Assembly: GCA_038214135.1 (NCBI GenBank)
Contig: JBBQSD010000044.1
Coordinates: 1-43,194, forward strand
Origin: JANLSE01 sp038214135
GTDB taxonomy: Bacteria > Chloroflexota > Chloroflexia > Chloroflexales > Roseiflexaceae
Direction: 5' to 3'
Length of the DNA stretch: 43,194 bases
A program made the position numbers and the translations under genes. The notes under the pieces were generated by a model, which saw only the letters and a program-made list of their open reading frames with translations, ran no database searches and had not been told where the DNA came from. Within the stretch, counting starts at the first letter, position 1, and each line of letters opens with the position of its first letter. Of the stretch, positions 1 through 8,293 are shown piece by piece.

Positions 1-423
1 CGGTTGAGCATCAATCAGGTGGTAGTCGTCAAAGACCAGGACGAACGCATCTGGGACGGCAGCGAGGTCATTGAGTAAGGCAGTCAGAATCGCGTCAGGT
101 GGCGGTGGCTGCGAGGATTGGAGTGCATCCAACAGCCCGGCACCAATGGTCGGCGCAATCGTCTGCAACGCCGCAACGAGGTAGGTGAGAAAGCGGGTCG
201 GGTCACTATCGCCTTCGTCCAGCGATAGCCAGGCCACCTGCCGGTCGCAACCTGCCACCCATGCGCTGAGCAGCGTGGTTTTCCCGAAGCCGGCGGGGGC
301 AGCGATCAGGATCAGTTTGCGATACAGACCCTCGTTCAGCTGCGCGATCAGGCGCGGGCGCAGAACCACGTTCGGCCGCGGCGGCGGGAGATACAGTTTC
401 GTGGTTAAGATTGGCGTCGACAT
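1..423 (-). CDS. MalT/LuxR-type ATP-dependent transcriptional regulator, N-terminal part (partial)
   Basis: The minus strand is open from an ATG at 423 to the window edge, 141 codons. The protein begins MSTPILTTKLYLPPPRPNVV, the usual opening of MalT-like STAND regulators, followed by a Walker A motif (APAGFGKTTLL, about residues 46-56) and a Walker B-like stretch (FVLVFDDYH) near residue 130. Family members are about 900 residues, with an NTPase domain, TPR-like repeats and a C-terminal LuxR helix-turn-helix; those parts lie outside the window. The usual role is ligand- and ATP-dependent activation of transcription. The inducer cannot be told from this fragment. Confidence 0.85.
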   Translation of the reverse strand, partial: MSTPILTTKLYLPPPRPNVVLRPRLIAQLNEGLYRKLILIAAPAGFGKTTLLSAWVAGCDRQVAWLSLDEGDSDPTRFLTYLVAALQTIAPTIGAGLLDALQSSQPPPPDAILTALLNDLAAVPDAFVLVFDDYHLIDAQP

Positions 424-1165
424 GGGTCAATTATAACCGTTTTTGGCACCATCCACGTGGCTCGTAAGCCCGCGTTGTCCACGGGTGGACTGGCATTGGC
501 AATCGACTGTCGCCTGATGATCAGGGCATGCGGCTGGTGAACTGGGCAGATGCGACACCCGACACCTCCCAGGCGTAAAGGAAGCGACGACTCGGTTGGT
601 TACATGAAATCTTAACCAGCGTTATTGGTAGTTCAGCGCTGTTGATCACGGGTTTGCCAGCAGTTTATGCGGGCAAACGCTGTCACGAACTGCTGCGTGC
701 AGGGTAATAAATGGTTTCACCAACAGAGTCTGCGCTTACGTTACCCCTAGCTCCTGGTTTGGCCTGGTCTCCTACTAGTACAAGACCTAGTGGTGATCGA
801 ACCCAATGGCCTATAGATATTCTCAACACACTACGGTATAGTATATTTACATAAAGATATTGCATGGATTACCGACCTCCGGGTCATTCCAAACAAGACT
901 TTATGAACAGACCTAGAATGAAGCCTGACCAGCGGGTGCGTTAATACTGGTGATGAGTTTGGACGCCCATATCACCAGTGGAGCAAGTGGCGTAACCGAC
1001 CCTGGCAGGTACGCATAATCTGCGTACTCCGCGCTGTTCCCAATAGCGCTGGTCAGCTCCAATAGCAGAAGGGAGACCGATCTTTTTTGTGGCCGCGTTC
1101 GGCCCAGGAGCATCCAGCGTCCATTCGTTTGGGAACGTTCTTTAGCGCATCTATGGAGTACGATC
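424..1165. other. Intergenic region without a recognisable gene
   Basis: 742 bases between the divergent MalT-like and WxL-like genes. Open frames here are short, lack ribosome sites and resemble no family. A small palindrome (gtccac-gg-gtggac, 477-490) lies near the left end. A T-run at 1081-1086 follows weakly paired sequence. It presumably carries the promoters of both flanking genes, but no strong -35/-10 pair was picked out. Confidence 0.5.
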
Positions 1166-1738
1166 ATGTTTTCACTCAAATCACGGTTCGCCCGCCTGTC
1201 CACCAGCCTCGTCCTCGCCACGGCTCTGACCCTTGGCGCAGCGCTGCCCACATTCGCTGCCGACAGCATTACCCAACAGCTCAACGGTGGCTCACAATCC
1301 GCCAGTGTCGCGGATCTGAGTCTCACCGCTGTGAGCTATTCGCACAGCGTCCAAGCGCAGACCGGCACCATGACACTGACCGCCGATGATAGTTCCGCCA
1401 CCGGCGCTGGCTGGCATGTGACGATTGTCTCGTCGGACTTCGTCTACAGCGGCACGAACGGCGGCACCAACATCCCGAAGGCGAACTTCTCGATCACCTC
1501 CGCAGCGACACCAGCGATGACGGCTGGGCAGGTCTGGGATGCGACCGGTGGCCCGAAAGTCCCTTCGACCAGCCCCGTTGGCGCACTTGACACAGCACGC
1601 ACGGTCATTCAGGCGGATGCCGCCTTCGGCCAGGGCACCTACACGCAGGCCCTGGGCGTGAGCCTCAGCATTCCTGCCCAGAGCCGCGCAGGAACCTACA
1701 CCGGGACGCTCACCACGAGCATCACCGCAGCGCCATAA
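1166..1738 (+). CDS. WxL-like domain secreted surface protein
   Basis: 190 residues. An N-terminal signal peptide (basic start, hydrophobic core about residues 13-27, cleavage probably after TFAA) is followed by a domain with the marks of WxL proteins: an early Trp in GAGWHVTI (about residue 86) and a C-terminal AGTYTGTLTTSI strand. In Gram-positives WxL domains attach non-covalently to the cell wall; here the domain is essentially the whole protein, suggesting a surface-layer component. GGAG about 7 bases upstream supports this ATG. The next gene encodes the DUF916 partner that usually accompanies WxL proteins. A long hairpin directly after the stop probably makes this the more abundant product. 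The second Trp of the classical motif is not evident, hence WxL-like. Confidence 0.75.
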   Translation: MFSLKSRFARLSTSLVLATALTLGAALPTFAADSITQQLNGGSQSASVADLSLTAVSYSHSVQAQTGTMTLTADDSSATGAGWHVTIVSSDFVYSGTNGGTNIPKANFSITSAATPAMTAGQVWDATGGPKVPSTSPVGALDTARTVIQADAAFGQGTYTQALGVSLSIPAQSRAGTYTGTLTTSITAAP

Positions 1739-1753
1739 GGATGGCTATTGTCG

Positions 1754-1790
1754 CACAGCGGGGTCTGGTCACGAACCAGACCCCGCTGTG
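1754..1790 (+). terminator. Perfect 16-bp hairpin between WxL-like and DUF916 genes
   Basis: Arms 1754-1769 (cacagcggggtctggt) and 1775-1790 are exact inverted repeats with a 5-base loop. The hairpin starts 15 bases after the WxL-like stop and lies before the true start of the next gene. No clear U-tract follows, so it may be a partial terminator or mRNA-stability element setting unequal expression of the pair. Its presence argues against starting the DUF916 gene at 1741. Confidence 0.75.
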
Positions 1791-1845
1791 CTTGCATACT
1801 TCGGCAGTCGTTGGTTCAAAATACGTGAAAGATCTGGTGGTTGGG

Positions 1846-2892
1846 ATGATGGGACGCACGCTGCATCGGTTGGTGAAGCATCTGGCGCTCGGTATCGCAC
1901 TTCTGGTTGGTCTGGCATCGGCCATGGGCGCGCATGCCGAGGGCTCGGCCGTCAAACTGGGGATTAAACCGGTTGGGGTCACCGGCAGCTACTTCATGCT
2001 TACCATGGTTCCCGGCGAGACGCATGGATACACAGTTGAACTGGGCAATTTTGGTGCGGAGACCGTAAATGCCCGAACCTATGCTGCCGATGCCTATACC
2101 ATCGTCAATGGGGGCTTCGGCGCCAAGCTTGATGGTGAGCCGACCAGCGGCACGACCCACTGGCTGGACTATACGGCGGATACGATCGCGCTGGCATCGG
2201 GCACCGGCATCAACCGTACGTTCCAGGTGTCCGTCCCCGCTGACACGACCCCAGGCGAATATATTACCAGTCTCGTGATCCAGAATGCCGATATCGGCAG
2301 CACGACGACGACCGGCAGTGTGGGCATCCGCCAGGTCACCCGCCAGGTGATCGCCGTCGTAATCACGGTGCCCGGGCCACGTGCGCCGAGCCTGGAGATT
2401 GGGGCAGCCACCTATCGCACCGTTGCGGGCAATTCAGCGATTGCGATCGCCGTCAAGAACACCGGGAATGTGCGGCTCAAGCCAGCTGGCGAGTTCATCC
2501 TCCGCGATGCCAGTGGTATCGAGGTGAGCCGCTACCCGATCATGATGGATTCGGTGTACGCTGGGACGGAGACGTTTGTTGAGGTTCCCTTCACCGGGCG
2601 GCTCAACCCAGGTGCGTATACGGCCGCACTTGCGCTCGCCGATAGCGCGCAGGGCGTGTCGGCTGCGGCGCATCCCAGCTCGCTGACGGTGCCGCAGGTC
2701 GAGTCGGAGGGGGCGATACAACCAATCGGCACCGCTCCGCAACCGGCCGCGATCAGCCAGGCCGCCCCCGCAGCAGCTGGGCTCGATCTGCGCAGTGTGC
2801 TGATCGGCGGGAGTTTGATGCTGGCGTTGGCCTTGTTCGGTCTGTATGGCTACCGACGCTACCGCCAGACCCATGGGCCGACGGCGTCATGA
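1846..2892 (+). CDS. DUF916/WxL-interacting-protein-like membrane-anchored surface protein
   Basis: About 348 residues from ATG 1846 (a second ATG follows at 1849). A signal sequence (LALGIALLVGLASAMGAHA) is followed by two beta-rich Ig-like domains. The first carries the DUF916 pattern PGETHGYTVELGNFG...NARTYAADAY and ...TPGEYITSLVIQ; the second is a conjugate-like domain. A C-terminal membrane helix (VLIGGSLMLALALFGLYGY) and a basic tail face the cytoplasm. Family knowledge: these proteins bind WxL proteins and anchor them to the envelope. The reading frame extends up to 1741, but that extension runs through the perfect hairpin at 1754-1790 and lacks a signal peptide at its start, so 1846/1849 was chosen. 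The ribosome site is weak. Confidence 0.75.
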   Translation: MMGRTLHRLVKHLALGIALLVGLASAMGAHAEGSAVKLGIKPVGVTGSYFMLTMVPGETHGYTVELGNFGAETVNARTYAADAYTIVNGGFGAKLDGEPTSGTTHWLDYTADTIALASGTGINRTFQVSVPADTTPGEYITSLVIQNADIGSTTTTGSVGIRQVTRQVIAVVITVPGPRAPSLEIGAATYRTVAGNSAIAIAVKNTGNVRLKPAGEFILRDASGIEVSRYPIMMDSVYAGTETFVEVPFTGRLNPGAYTAALALADSAQGVSAAAHPSSLTVPQVESEGAIQPIGTAPQPAAISQAAPAAAGLDLRSVLIGGSLMLALALFGLYGYRRYRQTHGPTAS

Positions 2893-2912
2893 GGTAGTCT
2901 GCCCTACGCATA

Positions 2913-2963
2913 CACAGACGCGGCCATGAAGGGTGCAAACCACGGTTCATGGCCGCGTCTGTG
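2913..2963 (+). terminator. Perfect 18-bp hairpin after the DUF916 gene
   Basis: Arms 2913-2930 (cacagacgcggccatgaa) and 2946-2963 are exact inverted repeats around a 15-base loop, 20 bases past the stop codon. It probably ends the WxL/DUF916 transcript. No long U-tract follows. The rest of 2893-3247 shows no credible gene. Confidence 0.7.
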
Positions 2964-3247
2964 CATTCCGCAGTACGCATACTCTACTACCAAGAAACTG
3001 ATCAGATCGATTTCAACCTCCATGATCACGCAACATGGCGTCCTATGGTTTGGGAGCGCCTGGCATCTGCGACAGCCCCAAACTATACACCATTGCTATC
3101 AGCCAAGGAAATTGATCAGTGGCAGCAGCGAACACTGCATTAGTTTGGTGAACTCAAACAAGCACCGAACATCACCCCACAGTATATAACCGATACGGTA
3201 ATCAATACCTTCGCCAATTATCCCGTGAGCGAGTCCATGGGGAGCGG

Positions 3248-3900
3248 ATGGATCCGCCCACGTCCCGTGACCTGAGCCAGGAGCAGGCAGGCTACCGGGT
3301 GCTGCTGGCCGAAACTGGCCCAGCGGGCTTAGAACAGGCCCGGCGTGAGCGGCCCGATCTGCTTATCCTCGATCTGAACCTGCCCGGTATGGACGGGATG
3401 GAGGTCGCCGCCCGGCTACGCGCCGAGTCGGATGTCTTCATCCTGATTCTGACCGCACTAAGGAAGCCGACCGGGTGGCTGGGCTGCGGATTGGTGCCGA
3501 CGATTATCTGACCAAGCCGTTTAGTCTACGCGAACTTGTCGCCCGCGTCGAAGCAATCCTGCGCCGTCGGCGATCCGCAGCGCCAGCCGATCAGAGCCTA
3601 CACGTCGCAGCACTCCGGATCGATCCCGAGCGCCATGAAGTATGGGCTGGCTCGCAGATCGTCGAACTGACCACGACTGAGTTTGATATGTTATTGGCCT
3701 TGGCGCGGCATGCCGGGAAGGTGCTCAGTCGTGAGTACCTTATGGATCTCGTCTGGGGCAGCGATTTCTACGGCACGGATCGGGTCGTGGATGTGTATGT
3801 CGGCCAGGTGCGGCGTAAGCTCGAAGCCGCCACTGGGCACATCCTCATCCGAACGGTGCGCGGCATCGGCTATAAGCTGACCGATGAGCAAGCATTATGA
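3248..3900 (+). pseudogene. OmpR/PhoB-family response regulator, truncated and frameshifted
   Basis: Receiver and winged-helix sequence is spread over two frames. 3248-about 3460 encodes ...QAGYRVLLAETGPAGLEQ...LLILDLNLPGMDG with the phospho-acceptor Asp. From about 3460 a different frame continues EADRVAGLRIGADDYLTKPF and a complete winged helix ending in RTVRGIGYKL. A one-base shift near 3459-3463 separates them. The first about 25 residues, which should carry the first beta strand and the paired acidic residues binding Mg2+, are missing upstream of QAGYRV. The protein therefore could not be phosphorylated normally even without the frameshift. Its 3' end overlaps the kinase remnant at 3884, as in an ordinary regulator-kinase operon. 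Confidence 0.8.
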
Positions 3901-4513
3901 GATGCTGGCGCAAGTTGTGCTGGCGGCCATGCAGCACGAGGTGCGTCGATTGCGCCGACTGGTGGACGATCTCCAGCAGCTTTTGCGGGTTGAGGCCGGA
4001 CAGGTTGCCCTGCACATCGAAATGTTCGATCTGATACCACTGGTGCGGCGTATCATCACCCAATTGTGCCCGCAGCTGACGGCGCAATCCCTGGCTGCCA
4101 TTATTGAGGTTCCTGGCCAGAAACTATGGGTGCGGGCCGATGCTGATCGCACCGCACAGATTCTCGTCAACCTGATTGGCAATGCCTTCCGCTACACACC
4201 CGACGATGGCGACATTACGGTGCGGATTCGTCGCGATGCCGATCAGGCGATCATCGTGGTGGAGGATACGGGGGTTGGGATTCCTGCCACCACGCTCCCG
4301 TATCTGTTCGAGCGCTTCTACCGGGTTGATCCCTCACGGAGTCGAGCGAGCGGCGGCAGCGGTATTGGGCTGACGATTGCCCGCCATCTGGCGTGGGCGA
4401 TGGGTGGTGAGATGACCGCCGCCAGCGCTGGTGTAGGCCAGGGCAGTACCTTCACGCTCTCCCTGCCATTGAGCGATGCCTCAGCAGACATTGTTTATCC
4501 ATCCGATGCATGA
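3884..4513 (+). pseudogene. Sensor histidine kinase remnant: catalytic domain without sensor or His box
   Basis: 209 residues. Residues 1-50 match the second helix of a dimerisation domain (EVRRLRRLVDDLQQLLRVEAGQ); the HATPase_c domain follows with N box (QILVNLIGNAFRYTP), G1 box (VEDTGVGIP), F box (YLFERFYRV) and G2 box (GGSGIGLTIARHL). Absent are the membrane segments, HAMP and the HELRTPL phosphorylation site, lost between MSKHYEM and AAMQHEV, apparently by an in-frame deletion. It could bind ATP but cannot autophosphorylate on the usual His. It starts inside the 3' end of the broken regulator, and its last 19 bases overlap the convergent anti-sigma gene. Confidence 0.75.
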
Positions 4514-4764
4514 ATATCGCGTTCCAGTCGCTGCATGAGGCGTTCCTCAACATCGGGTGGTAGCTCCACCGGCATTTCGCGCAGCCCACGATAGAGGGTG
4601 ATCGTCTTCGTCAGGCTGTCCAGCACCACCCGGCAATCGGCGCAACCAGCCAAGTGGGACTCAAGCACATCGCAGAGATCGTCGGCGAGGTCGCCATCGA
4701 CGTACTCGTTGAGCTGGCCGAGTAATCGGCGGCACTCCTCGGGCGTGTGGGTATGGCGCGTCAT
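4495..4764 (-). CDS. Anti-sigma factor, zinc-finger (zf-HC2) type
   Basis: 89 residues, no membrane helix. The HxxxCxxC signature of ZAS-type anti-sigma factors is seen as SHLAGCADC (about residues 36-44), preceded by Cys11 (EECRRLL) and ECRRLLGQLNEYVDGDL, which aligns with the first zf-HC2 helix. Family role: binds and silences the cognate ECF sigma factor, often releasing it on oxidation or metal loss. The ATG lies one base beyond the stop of the sigma gene on the same strand, so the two form an operon. Its 3' end overlaps the kinase remnant on the opposite strand. Confidence 0.85.
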   Translation of the reverse strand: MTRHTHTPEECRRLLGQLNEYVDGDLADDLCDVLESHLAGCADCRVVLDSLTKTITLYRGLREMPVELPPDVEERLMQRLERDIHASDG

Positions 4765-4765
4765 C

Positions 4766-5377
4766 TCAGGTTCCTTCCTCAGCAGACAGATACTCAGCGA
4801 GCAGTTCGCGGAGCTTCAGACGGGCACGATGCAGCCGAACCTTCACAGCACTTTCACCAATTCCCAGCGCTGTTGCTGTTTCTTCCGTACTGAGTTCCTG
4901 AAGCTCGCGCAGCACGAACACGAGCCGCAGCCCTTCTGGAAGTGTGTGTAGTGCGGCCTCAAGCTGATCCGTCAGTTCGTGATCGAGCGCAAGCGCTGCT
5001 GGATCGGCGGGCCATGGCTGCAGCTGACGCGGCAGATCGTCCGGCCCAAGCGTCTCGGCCACCGCATCCAGCGATACCTGCGGGCGGGTACGGCGCACCT
5101 GCATCAGCGCCTCGTTGGTCGCAATGCGGTACAGCCACGTTCCTAACCCGCCGCGCCCTGCATAGCTATCGAGCTTGGCGCATGCGTTGACGAAGGTTGT
5201 TTGGAGCGCGCCCTCGGCCTCATCCGGATCACCAAGCAATCGCAGTGTGCGGGCATACACCAGTGGCGCGAAATGTTTGATCAGGCAGGTGCAGGCATCT
5301 GGCTCGTGGCGACGCAGCCCGACAAGTAACGCTTCCTCATCGGCGTAGATCGACAGATCAATGTGCAATCCAGGCAT
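4766..5377 (-). CDS. ECF-type RNA polymerase sigma factor
   Basis: 203 residues from ATG 5377, preceded by a strong GAGGGG ribosome site. The reading frame is open further upstream, but that part does not resemble sigma factors. Region 2 includes DPDEAEGALQTTFVNACAKLDSYAGRGGLGTWLYRIATNEAL (the typical helix with GLGTWLYRIA). Region 4 includes LPEGLRLVFVLRELQELSTEETATALGIGESAVKVRLHRARLKLRE with its helix-turn-helix. The anti-sigma gene follows after one base. The divergent neighbour is the sulfide:quinone oxidoreductase, a reasonable target by position; this is inference only. The intergenic region has GGAAC at about 5508, resembling an ECF -35 element, facing that gene. Confidence 0.9.
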   Translation of the reverse strand: MPGLHIDLSIYADEEALLVGLRRHEPDACTCLIKHFAPLVYARTLRLLGDPDEAEGALQTTFVNACAKLDSYAGRGGLGTWLYRIATNEALMQVRRTRPQVSLDAVAETLGPDDLPRQLQPWPADPAALALDHELTDQLEAALHTLPEGLRLVFVLRELQELSTEETATALGIGESAVKVRLHRARLKLRELLAEYLSAEEGT

Positions 5378-5571
5378 ACGCCCCTCGCATAACTTTGATG
5401 CCAGCTGTGCCCGAATGGTTACACGCTGGACGACCAACCCGAAAATAGCCGATAGGCCAACTGTGCAAGTATACCAGGGTACGGACATGTGTGAATATCT
5501 CTGGGAACATGTAACCCTTCATCGCTATGCTGCATCTCACTAGTAGGGACAGAGATATCATCATGTATCAC

Positions 5572-5579
5572 AAGGAGGT
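5572..5579 (+). promoter_or_regulatory. Shine-Dalgarno deciding the oxidoreductase start
   Basis: AAGGAGGT is a full-length match to the anti-SD. Two adjacent GTG codons follow at 5582 and 5585. Spacing is 2 bases to the first and 5 to the second, so 5585 is preferred. Confidence 0.75.
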
Positions 5580-5584
5580 CAGTG

Positions 5585-6787
5585 GTGGCACGTACACGAA
5601 TTATTGTGATCGGCACCAGCTTTGCCGGCTATACCGGTGCCCTGGAGCTCCACGAACTACTTGGCGATGCGCACGACATCACAGTCGTCGCCAATACCCA
5701 CGAGTTTGTCTTTATTCCTTCGCTGATTTGGTATCCTTTCGGCCTCCGCGAGCAGGCCGATATCTCGTTTGATGTTCGGCCCCTGTACGCTGAGCGTGGC
5801 ATCAAATTTATTGAGGATAACGTCACCGGCTTTGATCTTGCGCGCCAGATCGTGCAGACAGTCACAACCGGCGAGCTGCCCTATGACTATCTGCTGATTG
5901 CCACTGGGCCAAAGGTTGATTTTGCGAGTGTACCGGGGCTTGGGCCAGAACACAACTCCTACTCGATCTGCAATGTCGCCCATGCGGAGGAGACGCGCCA
6001 TGCGTGGGATCGGTTTGTCAAAAATCCTGGGCCAATCGTGATTGGCGCAGCGCAGGGGGCAGCTTGCTTCGGCGCAGCCTACGAATTTGTCTTCAATATC
6101 CGCCATCAGCTCAAGAAGCTGCATCTGCTGGAACAGGCTCCGCTCACCTATGTGACCGCTGAGCCGTTCCTGGGCCATTTCGGCATTGGCGGCTTTGGCA
6201 ATGCAAAGTGGATGTCGGAGAAGTTCTTCTCGATGCAGGACATCAACTGGCGCACGAACAGTACGATTGCAGAAGTGCTGCCAGATGGGGTTGTGCTTGG
6301 CAGCGGCGAGGTCTTACCCTCGAAGTTCACGATGATCATCCCACGCTTCCTGGGGATCGACGCGATCCGCAGCACACCGGGATTGGGCAATGCTAATGGC
6401 TTCATCGAAACCGGCGACGACTACCGCCACAAGGTGTACCCGAATGTCTACGCGGCTGGCGTGGCCGTGCATGTGCCGCCAGTCGGCGAGACGGAGGTGC
6501 CATGTGGTGTGCCAAAGACGGGCTATCCTTCGGAGGTGATGGCCAAGACGGCGGCACACAATATCGCAGTGGATATTCAGGGCGCAGGCGAGCGTAAGAC
6601 CATGCCATTCTCGCTGATCCAGGCATATTGCATCATGGACACTGGCGACATGGGCATGATGATCCTGGGCGATCATATGCTCGGCGCACGACACCTGGAA
6701 TTCATCATCCCTGGCCCACAGGCGCACTGGGCCAAACTGGCCTTCGAGAAGTATTTCCTGTACTCGCGCAAGCATGGTCATGTGTAG
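5585..6787 (+). CDS. sqr: Sulfide:quinone oxidoreductase family flavoprotein
   Basis: 400 residues. The N-terminal FAD-binding Rossmann motif reads RIIVIGTSFAGYTGALEL; the second dinucleotide site is PIVIGAAQGAACFG (about 150-163). Cys129 (YSICNVAH), Cys161 (GAACFGAAYEF) and Cys349 (IQAYCIMDTGD) fall close to the three redox Cys of characterised SQRs (124, 156 and 347 in the Aquifex enzyme); a fourth Cys is at 307 (VPCGVPKTGYP). The C-terminal amphipathic region LEFIIPGPQAHWAKLAFEKYFLYSRKHG fits membrane attachment. The reaction is oxidation of sulfide to sulfane sulfur with electrons passed to the quinone pool at the membrane. It is transcribed away from the ECF sigma operon, with a rhodanese and a disulfide oxidoreductase nearby. 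A flavocytochrome-like relative is possible, but the three-Cys pattern favours SQR. Confidence 0.8.
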   Translation: MARTRIIVIGTSFAGYTGALELHELLGDAHDITVVANTHEFVFIPSLIWYPFGLREQADISFDVRPLYAERGIKFIEDNVTGFDLARQIVQTVTTGELPYDYLLIATGPKVDFASVPGLGPEHNSYSICNVAHAEETRHAWDRFVKNPGPIVIGAAQGAACFGAAYEFVFNIRHQLKKLHLLEQAPLTYVTAEPFLGHFGIGGFGNAKWMSEKFFSMQDINWRTNSTIAEVLPDGVVLGSGEVLPSKFTMIIPRFLGIDAIRSTPGLGNANGFIETGDDYRHKVYPNVYAAGVAVHVPPVGETEVPCGVPKTGYPSEVMAKTAAHNIAVDIQGAGERKTMPFSLIQAYCIMDTGDMGMMILGDHMLGARHLEFIIPGPQAHWAKLAFEKYFLYSRKHGHV

Positions 6788-7205
6788 GGCAGGAGTCAGC
6801 AGTCAAAATGTATCGTCGCCGTCCATTGTCGCTCATCCCTTCCCTCATCCCTTCTCCCAGCGCGGGAGAAGGGATGAGCGCATTGTGCGGCGCAACAAAG
6901 CTCGAAACCGCCGTAAGCGAGGGTTTGGGTGCGGGAGCGAGACATACTACAGGCCGCCAGCGAGATTATTTCCTCGCCAGCGGCCTATGATATCTTATGG
7001 AGATTGATTATTATTCAGGTATCTCCCGTTCTCACGCCCGCCCAGATGCTGAAGCATTGGGCTTTTCCCTACAAAGCCTGACACTCAACGGATACCCGGC
7101 AGGCTGGAGGCCACGGAGGTGGCCTTCGTACAATCGAGCCGAGGGCTTCAGCCCGACGGCGGACGAGGCACCCGATTATTTCCTCAATCTTCGTCAGATA
7201 CCAGG
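6788..7205. other. Repeat-rich intergenic region
   Basis: No gene is supported. The region is a patchwork of short inverted repeats: the perfect hairpin at 6844-6878, an imperfect one at 6951-6986 (arms aggccgccagcgag and ctcgccagcggcct, two mismatches), and a block at about 7100-7153 containing ggccacggaggtggcc and gggcttcagccc. The words gattatttcctc occur both at 6964 and near 7174. This is the look of dispersed REP-like repeats between convergent genes. Confidence 0.6.
6844..6878 (+). terminator. Perfect 15-bp hairpin downstream of sqr
   Basis: Arms 6844-6858 (ctcatcccttctccc) and 6864-6878 pair exactly around agcgc. A partial extra copy of the left arm (ctcatcccttcc) precedes it at 6832. 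It lies about 56 bases after the sqr stop. It may be a bidirectional terminator or a copy of a dispersed palindromic repeat. Confidence 0.65.
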
Positions 7206-7498
7206 CTACCTTGAAGCTTCAACGCGCCATGATCTCCCGTGGAGACCGATAAATGTTTCCATGCCACCGGCCAACGTGGCTACCTGTTCAATGCCGCGCT
7301 GCCGCAGGATGCGATAGGCCACGTAGCTACGGAAGCCGACCATGCAGTACAGCAGCACCGGCCCACGCTCAGCCAGGGCCGACACTTCGGTGAACCGCGC
7401 TCGTAGCTCTGGTAGCGGGATATTGACGGCATTGGGGAGATGCCCAGCAGCATATTCGTCCGGATTACGCACATCGATGACGGTTGCGCCATCGTCAT
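7206..7498 (-). pseudogene. Single-domain rhodanese-like sulfurtransferase, N-terminal frame broken
   Basis: The protein DDGATVIDVRNPDEYAAGHLPNAVNIP... is a rhodanese domain with CH2A-like DVRNPDEYAAGHLPNA and the active-site loop LLYCMVGFRS holding the persulfide Cys. It ends with GGMETFIG. In this frame the only start is an internal GTG at 7472, which would cut off the first beta strand (ATVIDV). An ATG at 7498 with an AGGAG ribosome site lies exactly one base out of frame, directly before DDGATV. One missing base after that ATG would restore a normal protein of about 97 residues. It may be a true lesion or a sequencing error. The family transfers sulfane sulfur, which fits the sqr gene nearby. 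Confidence 0.7.
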
Positions 7499-7680
7499 GC
7501 TTCTGCTCCTATACTCACAAACGATGCACACAGCTCCACACAACGACGAATACATTGCCACGGTTGTGCTGCTACCCATGTGATGCATCGATACGCTGAT
7601 CGGTTCCATCCTGAGCGGTGTGGTATCATGCTGGCGATACGTGCGCTGTATGACCATAGTGTGAGGCCAGAACGCCAACC

Positions 7681-8289
7681 GTGCTGGTCGTTGAGGATGA
7701 GGAGCATCTACGCTTTACGCTGGCCTATAATCTCCGCAAAGCTGGCTATACCGTGGAGGTTGCTGCGACGGGATCTGAGGCGCTGGATCGCTTCAGATAC
7801 GCTCCAATCGATCTGATGTTGCTTGATGTCATGCTGCCTGGCATCAGTGGTTTCGATGTCTGCCGCCAGATTCGGGTCTCCTCGACCATTCCCATTCTGA
7901 TGCTGACGGCTCGTACTGATGAGATCGACACCGTTGTTGGTTTGGAACTCGGTGCCGACGACTACATCGCCAAGCCATTTCGCCTGCGTGAACTGCTGGC
8001 GCGGATTGCTGCCGCACTCCGCCGCGCCGATCTCAGCCACCAGCGCGAAACTCCTGCTGCCGCGCTCATCGCTGCTGATCTGATCCTCAATCCAGCCACG
8101 TTTACCATTACCCGTGCCAATCGATCACTGATGCTCAAGCCCCGAGCCTTTGCGCTGCTGCATTTTTTCATGCAGCACCCTGGCCAGGTCTTCACCTGCG
8201 AACAGTTACTTCAGCAGTTGTGGGGCGATCCCGGCAACCCGATGCGCCTGCGTACCATTCGCACGGTTGGGTATGTGTTTGCAGGATAA
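7681..8289 (+). CDS. OmpR-family response regulator with an internal deletion in its DNA-binding domain
   Basis: The receiver domain is complete: LVVEDEEH (acidic pair), LMLLDVMLPGISG (acceptor Asp), LMLTART and IAKPF (Lys). The winged helix starts normally (LMLKPRAFALLHFFMQHPGQVFTCEQLLQQLWG) but jumps straight to DPGNPMRLRTIRTVGYVFAG. About 25 residues that should follow LWG, the recognition helix (usually ...RTVDVHIRWLREK...), are missing in frame. DNA binding is therefore unlikely. The only start in frame is GTG 7681, with no good ribosome site; the frame is open back to 7660 and reads RTPT before it, so the real start may also be lost. A kinase pseudogene follows after 4 bases. Confidence 0.75.
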   Translation: MLVVEDEEHLRFTLAYNLRKAGYTVEVAATGSEALDRFRYAPIDLMLLDVMLPGISGFDVCRQIRVSSTIPILMLTARTDEIDTVVGLELGADDYIAKPFRLRELLARIAAALRRADLSHQRETPAAALIAADLILNPATFTITRANRSLMLKPRAFALLHFFMQHPGQVFTCEQLLQQLWGDPGNPMRLRTIRTVGYVFAG

Positions 8290-8293
8290 GCCC

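Noticed and set aside
683..865. Minus-strand 60-codon frame
   Set aside because: No ribosome site, no similarity to known proteins, low-complexity surroundings.
913..1326. Minus-strand open frame of 137 codons upstream of and overlapping the WxL-like gene
   Set aside because: It overlaps the start of the WxL-like coding sequence antisense, has no recognisable domain, and its amino-acid order looks like a shadow frame.
1741..1845. Extended N-terminus of the DUF916 protein
   Set aside because: It would translate the perfect hairpin and displace the signal peptide from the N-terminus.
2926..3189. Frames following the DUF916 gene
   Set aside because: They begin inside the terminator hairpin and show no domain or plausible composition.
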